This document shows positions 28,201 through 45,079 of a stretch of 64,000 nucleotides of DNA, piece by piece; position 1 is the stretch's first letter; every line of letters starts with the position of its first letter. The notes under the pieces are model-generated. The model was not told the DNA's origin. It saw only the letters and a list, made by a program, of their open reading frames with translations, and did no database searches. The translations under genes were made by a program, and so were the position numbers. Source of the DNA: Casuarina equisetifolia (lineage: Eukaryota; Streptophyta; Magnoliopsida; Fagales; Casuarinaceae); NCBI GenBank assembly GCA_028551475.1, contig CM052358.1:24392853-24456852 (forward strand). The letters run 5' to 3'.

Positions 28201-28884
28201 GTGAGAGGCTTTACATTTAAATTGTGAGAGACAGTAAATTAATAGAGCATTCGTATAGTAGGACATGAGAAAAATGTTTCTGTTAGAGATTTACAATATG
28301 GTCTACAAAATATGTACATAAATTTACATTAATAAGCCTAACAATTCGTATTGTAGCTATGTAGTAGCTATGAATCCAAAGGAGACTTTCGCACAACAGA
28401 GGAGGCGTCCTTTGAGAGCTTTGCATGTTTGTGAAGGAAGCGCGCAGTAAATAATGTGTGTGCAAAAGTTGGCATGCAATCTTGGATTAACACATCCTAT
28501 CTATCTAAATTAAAGATTATGATATCATTTTCAAAAATATATTTTCTTCTTTAAATTAACAAGCAATTCAACATATTTCATCAATTGTCATTATTTTTTA
28601 TTTATTATGATTTATCTTTAAAATATACCCATGTCTTCAACTAATTAAATGAGGATTTAGTCTTGATTTTTAGATGTCAAAATCACCTTGGTTAACAAAT
28701 TTTATTCACTTGAATCAAAAATTTTGATATTGTAATAAGAAACTTATTTTCTTCTTTAAATTGACATGTAAATTCTACATATTTCATTAAATGTCATCAT
28801 TTTTTTAACTACTTGTTATTAATCTTTAAAATATGCTCATGTCTTCAACTAATTAAAAAAGAATATATTATTAATTTTTATATT
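28201..28884. repeat. Duplicated downstream flank and ~200-bp repeat block D
   Basis: About 28260-28470 is the downstream flank also seen near 7230 and 17190/22026. It contains AATTCGTATTGTAGCTATG, an uninterrupted version of the copia target site. From about 28480 two units of the ~200-bp AT-rich repeat follow. No gene is seen. Confidence 0.65.
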
Positions 28885-29199
28885 TTAAAATTACCTAGAT
28901 TTTTTTTCTTTGTTTTTTTAACCGAAAACCTGTACTGCTAAAGCACAGTACAGTAAATTCATCAAGTAACCGAAAACGTGAACTGTTAAAGCACAGTACA
29001 GTTAAATCATCATCTGAATCTCCGCCAAACAAAAACATCAGATCAGCCAGTTTACGATCCCATCCCTAAGTCATCTATCCCAGATTCCCTAAATCCTAAG
29101 CTGTTTCTCCACCTTACGAAATATTCCCAAGGGTAACTGAAGTTAGCAGAACCAAAAAGGAAAAATGGATATGCCATTTTGATTAAAATTACCTAGATT
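28885..29199 (-). mobile_element. Short retroposon (281 bp) with 17-bp target-site duplication
   Basis: TTAAAATTACCTAGATT occurs at 28885-28901 and again at 29183-29199. Between them are 281 bp starting with a T-rich run, that is, an A-rich tail on the minus strand. Related repeat units (near 22335 and 26365) read straight through the point as AAATTACCTGAGTTAACACATC. The insert is less AT-rich and has two copies of a ~47-bp unit around AACCGAAAAC..TAAAGCACAGTACAGT. I see no tRNA boxes, so it could be a non-tRNA SINE, a LINE-mobilised transcript or a short LINE end. Confidence 0.75.
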
Positions 29200-29760
29200 G
29201 ACACATCTTATTCATCTTCATAAAATATTCTGATATTATATTAAAAAATTTATTTTTCTTCTTCAATTTTTTTATAAATATGAACAATATCCTAACACAT
29301 TTTATTTAATAGAACAAAATTGAATATAATAACCATATATTATACAAATACAAAGGACAGTACATATTTTTAACCCTTGCAAAATTTACTAAGTAACCTA
29401 CATACCGAATTCTTAGCTTAAACATTTAGATCTAAATAGAAATTAGAAATACAGAGGGTTGCATATAGGCATTATATGCATGACTTTATGAAGGCCTATA
29501 ATTTTCTAGACTAAGTCGATCATTTGAGTTTGATAAAGACCTTGATTGACAAAAAATTTGTATATCTATAGCATAATGGCCATGATTGCCGGTCTATCTA
29601 CACGAAAGTTCCCTTGTTAGAACATTTTTCTATCTTTATTAAATTGACAAGTAATTTATAGTTTCATCCGTTGTCATCATTTTTTTTATCATATATCTTT
29701 GAAATAAGTCCACATCTTCTACAAATCGAATGACTGTTCTGAATTTAAAATGTCAAAACC
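29200..29760. repeat. AT-rich ~200-bp repeat block E
   Basis: Further units of the ~200-bp family lie on both sides of an unrelated insertion at about 29275-29620 that I cannot classify. No gene is seen. Confidence 0.5.
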
Positions 29761-29911
29761 ACACAAGTCCTTTAAGAAAAAAAAAAAACAAAATCTTTGA
29801 CAGAACACATTTTAACCAAAGCAATCAAAGTCCACCAACTCCCGTCAAATCCTATCTACCGGATAGAAGTAAGAAGAAACTGTCCTTTTTTTTTCTTGAC
29901 CCATTTCTTAG

Positions 29912-30110
29912 ACACAAGGCGTCGGCAGGGTAAGGCCTCCCTGCTGCGCCCTGCCCGTGAACTTGGGGGAGATCCAAAGTGCCCACAACAGGCACAACTG
30001 TAGATGCTTGAAATCAAACCGTTGGATGGAACAAGAAGTTATTATGGAAGTGTTGTCCACTGTCTTCAAACCGTGAAGGCAGATTTACTGCCAAAAGAAT
30101 AAGTAAACTT
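29912..30110 (+). promoter_or_regulatory. Proximal upstream module of peroxidase copy 4 (copy 5 of 6)
   Basis: It carries ACACAAGGCGTCGGCAGGG, GGCACAACTGTAGATGCTTG, AACCGTTGGATGGAACAAG and CTTCAAACCGTGAAGGCAG in the standard order, about 0.6-0.8 kb before the ATG at 30686. Confidence 0.45.
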
Positions 30111-30586
30111 TTTTAAAATAAAATAAAAAAATAGTAAATTTACATTAATAGAATCTAGTATATAAAAACTTAGAAACATACTACAATATTACAAAGATTA
30201 CTAAACTTTTAGGAACATATTACTATAGTACAAAAATTATTTAATTTTTATTTTCAATACTCTTCTGTGCACTAGCTAACATTAGATTTAGGTTAAACAT
30301 AATGAAATGAAAGATTAGGAATGAAGATTAGGACTTAAGTTAAATTTTGATATTATAATAAAAAATTTAAAGTTTAACTTATAAATTAAAAATATTTTCA
30401 TTTTAAATAGTATCAGTCGTTTTACCGGTGGACAATTGATCCTCTGCGTTTTCTTACAATCTTATATTGATGTGACAGAATTTTCAACTTTTAACTTTAG
30501 AGTTTTTCCCACCTGGAGATCGTCCTATGGGCGACTTTATGTCTCAGTTCTAGGTTCATCAAAAATTTCTTTACTTCTTTTTCTAG

Positions 30587-33764
<3,178 letters not shown>

Positions 33765-35040
33765 ATGGGAGGTGAGGCTTAGTACAAATAAGTGTTGCAA
33801 TGGTGATAAAAGGCATTTATGATATATGCCTGTGTTTGTTGAATAAAAGGTCTCTCATATGTGGAATAATGTTGTATTAGAAGATCATGATGACAAACAT
33901 ATGTTTGTTCGTGTATCTTAGAAAACTTATTTTATGTACCTTGTTAGTGAAAAGTTATGTATAACTAGAAAATCTATGTATTTATATATAGATATATCAA
34001 AAGATTTGCAATATAAAGATAGTTTAATCAATCATTTACAACCTGAATTAAAAAATAGTATTTGAAAAATTTCAAAGTTCTTGAAAATATTTCTTATAGT
34101 TTATAAGCCTTAAATCTCTAATTGATGAGATTTTTGCCTTTCACATCATCCTTGGTCTTCGCAACTATGATTGCACTCTCTTTAATCATTGAATCTTCGT
34201 GTATTCTTTTCATTTGAGAGGTAGTAAATTGTAACTCTAAAAAATACCCATAGCAAAATTATTAGAGAACTTATACTTTTTACTACTTTGATCATCCAAT
34301 AATTTTTTTTTAATAAATTGTCATGTATTTATAGATACCCTACAATGATATTACTTAGGCTAAAAAATGATCTTTAAAAAATCCTAAATCTCCTCCTATT
34401 TGCTACCATTTATAGGTTTTACTTCTTTATTTGATGAGATACAACCCCTTTCATCTCTCTTAATCTTGATAATAATAGGTGTACTCCCAAGACTATGACC
34501 AGCTAAATCTTCTTTTATTTCTTTTATTTCTTTTATTTAAAATCTAGTATCCCCTTACAAGATGTTACAACCAATGCTAAACATGTTTATATCACCTTAC
34601 AACTATCATGAAGTGAAGTTGCAAACTATGGATCGCAATAGGATTTTGTTCGATCTAATATCACGTAAACTTTGATGCTCAAATGCTATTATTTGATCTT
34701 TTCCTTTTCCACGCTTCTTTTGTTGTTTCCTAGGTGTCCAACCACAATAGTTAACCTGCTGTTATCTTGATTTTTTTCGTACTTGCAGCTTTTCCATAGA
34801 TAATAGCCAGTTTAACGATTTCAAAATGCCATCGTTGATGCATCACGTGAAACTTAAGATTGTTTCCGCTTTTGAAGATAAAATATTTTCTTACATCAAG
34901 CCATGTAACACCTTGAGCCAAACAACCCATACTCTTTTTTTATCAGTACTTCAGTTTTTCCTTATAGTCAATTTGTAAGGATAGGATAATATCTTTATAC
35001 GTGAAGGATTTTATAATAGATTGCAGGTGATGTAAAGCAT
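33765..35040. other. Spacer between peroxidase copies 4 and 5
   Basis: There is no gene here. The first 180 bp resemble the 3' flank of the other copies. About 34020-34230 and 34310-34560 are minus-strand LINE tail fragments; the second still reads RNKRRF-like residues. About 34750-34945 is the fourth copy of the distal upstream block (GCAGCTTTTCCATAG, AAAATGCCATCGTTGATGCATCACGTG, CATGTAACACCTTGAGCCAAAC). Confidence 0.6.
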
Positions 35041-35170
35041 TCTATCAACTTTATATGCTTGAAATCAAACCGTATGATGGAACAAGAATCTCTGTAGGGT
35101 CTCGAAAATTTATTGGCAAGAGTACAAGGAAAGCAACGCGGTTTGGGTGCTCAACAGTTTTTAATGGCCG
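35040..35170 (+). promoter_or_regulatory. Proximal upstream module of peroxidase copy 5 (copy 6 of 6)
   Basis: ATGCTTGAAATCAAACCGT, GATGGAACAAGAA and AAAATTTATTGGCAAGAGTACAAGGAAAGCAACGC match the module series. It is closest to the pseudogene module at 7655-7900, in line with the exon 1 similarity of those two copies. Confidence 0.45.
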
Positions 35171-35237
35171 GTCCGCGGGCCTTTGCTGACATCCGTGCAG
35201 GCGTGCTCAGAACTACGTATTTTCTAATCAACTTTAG

Positions 35238-37652
<2,415 letters not shown>

Positions 37653-40600
37653 ATGAGTGATGAAGCTTAGTACAACTAAGTGTATGCAGTGGTGTTATCT
37701 GACACCTATGATATATATATGTCTATGTCGGTGGTTGTTGAAATAAAGGTCTCTCGAACATATTTTTGCTTGTGTACCTTAGAAAACTTTTTTTCATGGT
37801 AACACCTAGCTTGCAAAGAGGAAAATGTAAACTAATGTTAGATATTCTAATATCTCCTTGCAATTATCATGAGGTCAATTTGTGAATTATAAGCCATGAT
37901 GAGATTTTATTCACTAGAAGTATAAAATTTAATATCATGTAAAATCCTCATTCCTCATTAAAATCAGCTTATATTAAGGAAAATACTTTTCCCTCAACAA
38001 CGAATTTCACAATATATTGCAATAATTTGAAACATTTTAATACTTCTTATAACCATGAGATGAAGTTGCAGACTTCATAAGTGATATCACTAGAATGATC
38101 TTATACCTAAGCCATGAATTACAACAAAATTTTAATACATATTGGAAAAGTCATTTCTTTATTAAAACGGACTTGTAAGAAAGAAAAACTTTTTATATAT
38201 AAAAACAAAATGATGATGGTCGTCGTAACAAGTTAGCAGCCCATGATCGTCAAAGACTCGGATCATGAATTGAACATCTCACATCCTCATATTCCTTTTA
38301 ACAAACCTAAAAAAATAAATATAAAATAAAAATAAAAATAAAAAAACTACGTGTTCATGAGCATAATGTGACACTCTTAACATGACGACATGAGTTGTGC
38401 GGAGCTTCAATTCAATATAGTTCGTGTTTGTTTACAAGTCAAGTTGTGGGGTGTGATGAGTGCATATTTTTCCTGCATGTGACCTATTTTAAGTTAACTG
38501 TCGTTTTGCCGTCTCTGGGAAAAAGCTCTTGCCCCCAACCAACTGTTCCTTTCAACCAGCTTCTTTCTTCGCAAATGGCTTCCAACCAGCCTTGTGAGAA
38601 AATAAGACGACTGAGCACCAAACGTTATCCATCCACCATACATGCATTCTTTAATCTGTGATTCTGGTGTAAATCGCCAAAGTTTCTGTTGAGAGTGACT
38701 TTTGAGCGTTATCGTCCATCTATTCTATATTGCATTATTGTACTCCAATTCCTTCAGTGGAACCTTTTTTCTTCTACTTTTCTGCCACCTAAAACTTTTT
38801 GTTGTTGCATAAAGTTGGGGTTGAATCAATCTTTTGCAAGATACTGGCCTTAGTTGTCAGTGTAAAAATCACACATTTACAAACAACTCTTACAGTTTGT
38901 ATTGGTTAGTCGGTGAAAAGAAAGCTACAAAGCACAACAATTGAGTCAAGCCTTGCTACCTCTATTTTATAAAAATGCTATGAGAAGGACTACTCCGACT
39001 ATCTAAAGGGATGATGGGCGGCATTGGAAGATTATCTTCTTGGGTGCTACACATAATTGAACAGAATGACAATATGCGTCTTCCACCATGGGTCATCGCC
39101 GCCCTTGTGGTCCTACCCATGAGTAGAGAGTGGGGCACGTCATACAGCACTACGCCTCATCTGCTCTCAAACTCAAACAATTAGATCATTGATAATTGAA
39201 AAAAGGTTAAAACAAAAATAACTGAACAATTATACAAAGATTGGAACTTAGGATTGTGTTCTTTTGACTCAAACAAAATTAAAACTCAACTAGTGTACAA
39301 TATAACCCACCAATTTCTTTTTACTTTTTTTTCTTTTTCTTTTTTTTTTTAAGTTAAAGTTGGTGTGAAACAATCTCTCATTGTTAATGAATGGTCTTGT
39401 GTGAAGCTTATATACAATAAATGTCTCTTTCTTTTACTTCACTTTATAGTTAGATATAAGATTTATAACATGATATCAAAACTTTCATTTCTTCTTAGCA
39501 CCTCTTGGGTTTGAAAGGTGTGTCCATGCAATTGAGCAACACCATGTTGATCTGACAAATGAGCTATCATGCTAGGAAAGATATCAAAGTGTGAACAATT
39601 GTTCTCAAATGTTAAAGAAAGAGCTTGGAGTGCAACGAGTTTGGAATCTTGAACTTCGATGCCATATTACAAAACAAATTATCTAACCTAATAGCCAATT
39701 TAAAAGTTGATGAAAATTTCTCACCTAATTGAAATTTTAGACTCATTTTTTAGCAAGGTGAAAACAATTATTCATATCTTACTCAAAAGTCAACTTAAGA
39801 GTTGGTTGAACTTCTCACATTTCAAGATTCTAAACTCATTTCTTAAAAAAGTATAAACAGACTCTAGATTTTATTCAAAAATTAATTTAAGAATTAAAAA
39901 AACCTACACTTAAGTATGATTTCAATCTTATTCCTTAACAAGATAGAAATAATTATCTATCACTCAAAAATCAGCTTAAGAGTTAGTAAAAACCTCTGAC
40001 TTAATTAAGATTCTAAACTCGTTCTTCAAAAACATGAGAGCAATCATTTGAACATTTCTTCATCACGATTTATTCGGCAGGCATGCTGCATACAGCATCA
40101 TGTTCTTCCCCTAGCATAACAATGAAGAAAACATTACGTTGTTGGGTCTCATTTTGTGCTTAGTTCTTGGCCCAATGTTGAAGGCCCCTTTTGTGCATAA
40201 TTGTTTCATTATATACCCTTGTGTACGGTAGACGGACATAGACTTCTTTATACTTACTTTTTACTTATTCATGGGGTATACAGATATTAGCTTGTAGTTC
40301 ATCACACTTAATTATTACTGTGAATAGAGAAAAAGGCCTCCTTCTAATTGATCAAAACACTGTATTCAATCTTTCTTTTTTTTCATTGTAACACACCCGT
40401 GGGAGGAAAAGAGGTTTTAAACCCCTAACTTGGTAGACTTGCATGTTAGGGGCGGCTTGACGTATTCATTCCTAATATAACACTAATTTTGTACACTTAA
40501 ATTTATGTTTGAAGAAGAAAAATGACATTTTAGAAATAACTTCAAATAATGCGCGCCATTTTGCAAAAATAAAACTGGAAAAGGAATACCAATGATTTCA

Positions 40601-40940
40601 TTGGTTTACTACAAAATTGGTAATTTTTGACATGTTTTATAAAATAACTTCTACTTTCTTTAGTAATTGTTAAAACAAATCTAAACTTGTTCTTTTTTTC
40701 TTTTTCTTTAACAATGATCCTAGAAAGCTCAAATATAAAAAAATAATTATAATAATTATAACATTATGTGGAGTTTTTGATGGAATCTCAACTTACACAA
40801 AACAAACTTCTTAGATCAACTATATATATATATATATTTTTATTTTTTTTTATTTTTTTTTACATCAACTAAAAACGGTCATTTCGCTCAAAAGGAGCCG
40901 TATTCATAAAACGCACCGTTCCAGATGGCAACTCCTTCAA
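37653..40940. other. Gene-poor spacer between the peroxidase cluster and the GTPase gene
   Basis: I see no supported gene. Short open frames at 38395-38661 and 38962-39150 (minus) have no family resemblance and no splice context. The stretch contains LINE-tail-like AT-rich DNA near 37990-38070, a degenerate tandem repeat at 39690-40045, and a SINE-like string at about 40385-40460. Confidence 0.5.
39690..40045. repeat. Degenerate ~95-bp tandem repeat
   Basis: About four imperfect units run through the stretch, each containing AATT/CAAAA.T.AACTTAAGAGTT, a string like CTTCTCAC..TTAAGATT and TAAACTCATTCTT..AA.A. Clear starts are near TTACTCAAAAGTCAACTTAAGAGTTGG (39780) and ACTCAAAAATCAGCTTAAGAGTTAG (39962). 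It is non-coding. Confidence 0.55.
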
Positions 40941-40945
40941 GCTCT

Positions 40946-40960
40946 AAAACCCTAAACCCT
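40946..40960 (+). promoter_or_regulatory. Telo-box in the GTPase gene promoter/5' leader
   Basis: AAAACCCTAAACCCT lies 48-62 bp before the ATG. Telo-boxes (AAACCCTAA) are known to be common near the starts of plant genes for translation and ribosome components. This fits the predicted ribosome-assembly type GTPase that follows. Confidence 0.65.
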
Positions 40961-40974
40961 GCTGCAATTCCATA

Positions 40975-40995
40975 GGAAGAAGAAGAAGAAGAAGA
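40975..40995 (+). repeat. (GAA)n in the 5' leader
   Basis: About seven GAA triplets end 12 bases before the start codon at 41008. Confidence 0.85.
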
Positions 40996-41007
40996 ACTCT
41001 GACAGAA

Positions 41008-44000
41008 ATGCTTACAGTAGCTCGAACCCTCTCCTCTTCGCAAAAGCTCAAACACCCTCTCTTCCTTTCCCTCTCAATCTTAGCCCAATCTCTGAATAAT
41101 CCTTCTTCTTCTTGTTCTTCTTGTTCTTCAGTTTTGCAGACCCAAAACCCTCAATCTCGAAGCTCTATCATTCTTCCACGGTTCAATCCCTTCTGTTCTT
41201 TTTCTTCGATCCCATCTCTGCCTTTCACCCGCGATGGGAACTACGATGACGCCACTTCCCAGGTTGTGTGTCCCGGCTGCGGGGTTCATATGCAAGACTC
41301 GGACCCGAAACACCCCGGGTTCTTCCTCAAGCCTACCGAGAAAAGCTCGAGTTATCAGTCGCGTCTGCACCTCGTGCCAGTTGCTTACGAGTCCGAGTTT
41401 CCCAGTTCGCTAAAGAAGGGTCTTTTGGTTGGCCCTGAGGCAGAGAGTGAGGCCAAGGTGGAAATTGAAAGTGAAACGGCTGGTTCCGAGAGGCCGGTGG
41501 TGTGCGCGCGATGCCACTCGTTGAGGAATTACGGGAAGGTGAAGGATCCGACGGTGGAGAACCTCTTGCCGGACTTCGATTTCGACCACACGATCGGGCG
41601 GAGGCTGGCGTCGGCCGGTGGAACGCGGTCGGTGGTTTTGATGGTCGTGGACGCTGCCGATTTCGATGGCTCGTTCCCTCGGAAAGTGGCGAGGCTGGTA
41701 TCGGAAACGATCGAGGAGAATCGGAGGGCTTGGAAGGAAGGAAAGCCAGCGAATTTGCCGAGAGTGGTGGTAGTACTGACTAAGATCGATCTACTGCCAA
41801 GCGCATTGTCGCCGACGGGGTTGGAGTATTGGGCGAGGCGGCGAACGAGGGAAGGAGGGGCCAGCAAGATAACGAGTCTGCACATGGTGAGCGCCGTGAA
41901 GGACTGGGGGCTGAAGGGATTGGTGGAGGAAGTGGTGAGACTGGCCGGGTCAAGGGGATGCGTGTGGGCGGTCGGGGCGCAGAATGCCGGCAAGAGCACA
42001 CTGATAAATGCAATGGGGAAGTCTTTGGGAGGAAAAATTTCACATCTGACGGAAGCGCCGGTGCCGGGGACGACCTTAGGGATTGTGAGGGTGGAGGGTA
42101 TTTTGCCGGGGCAGGCGAAGCTGTTCGACACGCCGGGTCTCTTGCACTCGCACCAGATCACCACGAGGTTGACGAGTGAGGAACAAAGACTTGTGCACAT
42201 TAGCAAGGAGTTGAAGCCGCGGACTTACAGAATCAAGGTTGGATTTTCACTTTGTTGAATGATTTTCTTTTGATTTGTTTGTTGTTAATTGTTATCTAGG
42301 CTCGTGAATCGAACATTGTGCTATGGGATGATCTGTAGTTCTTTGGGGAGCTTCTAGATTTTGACAAAGGAGTGAGCTTTTTTCGAGAATGAAGTGGATT
42401 ATGAGGTTTTTGTTTATTCGTTAGATTGTAAAGGCCAAGTCTTAAAGAAGCTTGCTGGTGCGGAATCATGCTTATATCTATAGAGATTTTGTGAGAAGCC
42501 TTAAACCCTAACCTTAAGACTAGCTTATAAGTTGGAAGAAATTTCTTTTATTTCAACTTAACTGTATACTTCTTCCTATCTACCGTGGGACTCATGGCCT
42601 TCAACAAATTTGCTTCTTCTTTTTGAATATCGGTAGAGGGATAGCATAGGTTGTTCTATTGCATGTTATTATGAATTCCTTTCCTGACGGCTGTCATTAC
42701 CTCCATTTGAAGGAAACTCATCTTTTTCATTCTTGGGACACTGAAATAGTATGAGTTGTGGTCATGGATTTGCTTAAATGGTGCTTTTGATGAAAAGGTC
42801 TTAGACTCTGCACCAGCTCACTTGTGCTGTATTTGGATTTATTTGTTGAGGGTAGATGAGAAAAACTTTTGATGAAGAATACTTATTAATGTAATTCTGA
42901 AGTCTTTCCATTCCTGGGTAATGAAGTTTCACAATGCTCTGTTTTATGCATCATTTTACTGTTTTCAGGATTGGGAATTTTTTATTTTTTTTTGGGACCT
43001 TGTACTAGTCTCTGTAAAATTATCTACTGGATTCCAGTCCTGATTCACTTCTTTCTGTATTTCTTAGCCTTATCGTGTTGGTTGTCCTTGAGAAGCATGG
43101 GCAGGAAATGAGATGATCTAGATATCTGGTGGAAGCTTGTTTTGCTTTGAGTGTTGTGTGCAACAAGATGAAGCCTGTTATATTATCATATTAGAAATCA
43201 AATACTTTAATTTCTCGACATTCTGTGACATGAGAGCCGCAATCTTGGGCCTCGCACCCCAGGCATCTGAATTGCAGTCAATTGTTTTAAGAAATCTTCA
43301 GGTCTTCAAGTAAAGTTGCTTGAGTCTTTGAAGTTATTTTTTTAGGTTGGCAATGTTGGGTAATTTCTTTAAAGTTCGTTACTTGATGGATCTTGCCTTC
43401 TTGTAGTGAGAAATGAAAACGTTGACCTAATATCATTCATTGTTGAATTCTATTTTTTACATAGCCTGCATGATTCTGTTGATAGCTCATGCTTTTATCA
43501 TTTGCTTGGAACAGGCTGGTTATACAATTCACATTGCTGGGCTTATGAGGTTGGATTTGGAAGAATCCTCTGTAGAGTCTATCTACGTCACTGTTTGGGC
43601 GTCTCCTTATCTCCCACTACACATGGGAAAAACAGAAAATGCAGAGCGAATGCTAGAGGAACATTTTGGTAATCAGTTGCAGGTATATCATCAGCCCATT
43701 AGATTTTTATTCTGCAGTTCTTCGTTGCTCATGAGGTTCTGCATCTAATAATAAGTAGTCTATGAAAATAAATGCTGGCATTATTTTCAACTCCTTACGC
43801 ACCTAGGAAAATTTCAAATGGTGTCCTTTAGGCCTCTTCTGGAGAATATATGTGATATATATAATATCCGGTTTGTGTCAATTCAGATTATTGGAAAACT
43901 CATTGCCTCCTTAAACAGGCTTTGAAGAAGATGACATGTATTTCGTTTTGAAAAAAGATTGCCAGCAGGATCTAGGCAATGTGGTGGCACAACTTATACT

Positions 44001-44824
44001 ATTCTTAATCTGTCTCTTCGCAGCCAGTATGGACTGCAGGCTTAATGCAAAGGCTAATATGTCTCTTGCAAACCAATTTGAACTCCAAGCTTCATGCATG
44101 CAGGGCTATGATACCTTATTAGAAATGATTCACCTTTCTCCCTTATTAGCCAGCAAAATTTGATTTTCCTGTTGATTTAACAACTCAAGTGGCACAACGT
44201 TTTTTGTTTGAACTTCATCTGAAACTTCTGGATAGCTTATCTGGTGGGGAATAGCATTCCACTGCTTACCTTCTAACATATGCTCCAGTGTCTAGTTTTG
44301 GCACTTCTGGCACCATCATTTAGACCTGCGTTTGTGACAATAATTCCTTCTCTCATTTATACGCTTATAAAAGAGCCATCTTGATTCCTTCTCTCATATT
44401 GTATATGATATTGACACCATTATGAACTGGTCTTTCTCAGCCACCAATTGGGGAGAAACGAGTCGAAGAGCTTGGGAAATGGGTGAGAAGGGAATTCCGT
44501 GTCTGTGGGAACAACTGGAATTCGAGTTCAATGGATATTGCCGCCTCTGGTCTCGGCTGGTTTGCCGTTGGACTCAAAGGAGAGGCAGTCTTGGGTGTTT
44601 GGACCTACGAAGGAGTCGATGTTGTTCTTCGTGATTCTTTAATTCCTTATAGATCAAATGATTTTGAAGTTACAGGTTTTACAGTTTCAAAAATCGTCGC
44701 CAAGGCCGACCAAGCTCAAAATAAGCAGCGCCAAAAGGCTAAGAAGAAAAAACAGATTCCGAAAGCATCAGTAATGGCTGAATCATCGGTATTAGCAGTT
44801 GATACAGACTCAAATTCTTGTTAA
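41008..44824 (+). CDS. Circularly permuted GTPase, YqeH/NOA1/BPG2-like, organelle-targeted
   Basis: The exons are 41008-42237, 43515-43682 and 44441-44824, all phase 0 with GT-AG introns, giving 593 residues. The first 75 or so residues are rich in Ser and poor in acidic residues, as in plastid or mitochondrial transit peptides. Next is a zinc-finger module with CPGCG (about residue 88) and CARC (about 170). The GTPase motifs come in permuted order: G4 LTKID (about 250-254), then G1 GAQNAGKST (about 327), a PVPGTT G2 region, and G3 DTPG (about 373). The permuted G4-G1-G3 order is diagnostic of the YqeH family, whose members assist ribosome assembly; Arabidopsis BPG2 acts in chloroplast rRNA processing. 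The C-terminus ends in a lysine-rich KAKKKKQ tract. The exact orthologue (BPG2 itself or its shorter paralogue) is not settled here. Confidence 0.92.
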
Positions 44825-44837
44825 TACTGGCAGCATT

Positions 44838-44881
44838 GGAAGAAGAAGAAGAAGAAGAAGAAGAAGAAGAAGAAGAAGAAA
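44838..44881 (+). repeat. (GAA)n microsatellite in the 3' flank
   Basis: About 14 uninterrupted GAA/AGA triplets begin 14 bp after the GTPase stop codon, so the run probably lies in the 3' UTR. Confidence 0.9.
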
Positions 44882-45079
44882 CCATGGCAACAAGTATGAT
44901 CTAGCTTCAGAGAGGAAGCTAAAAGCTAGCAACTCCTCAATGCCACAGATCAAAGGTTGATAATGGACAGAAAATTGCAGTTCCATTGGGTTCGGAGCCA
45001 AAAGTAAACATCTCACGCCAAAACTTTGAGGCATGAATCTTGAAAGCTTTTATACGTGTTCCAGAGCTTTTATAGCAGT

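Noticed and set aside
41529-42206. 225-codon open frame antisense to the GTPase exon
   Set aside because: Shadow frame caused by the GC-rich codon use of the true + strand gene, whose motifs and splice sites are clear.
43936-44163. 75-codon frame between GTPase exons 2 and 3
   Set aside because: Lies inside an intron with good splice sites on both sides; no domain resemblance.
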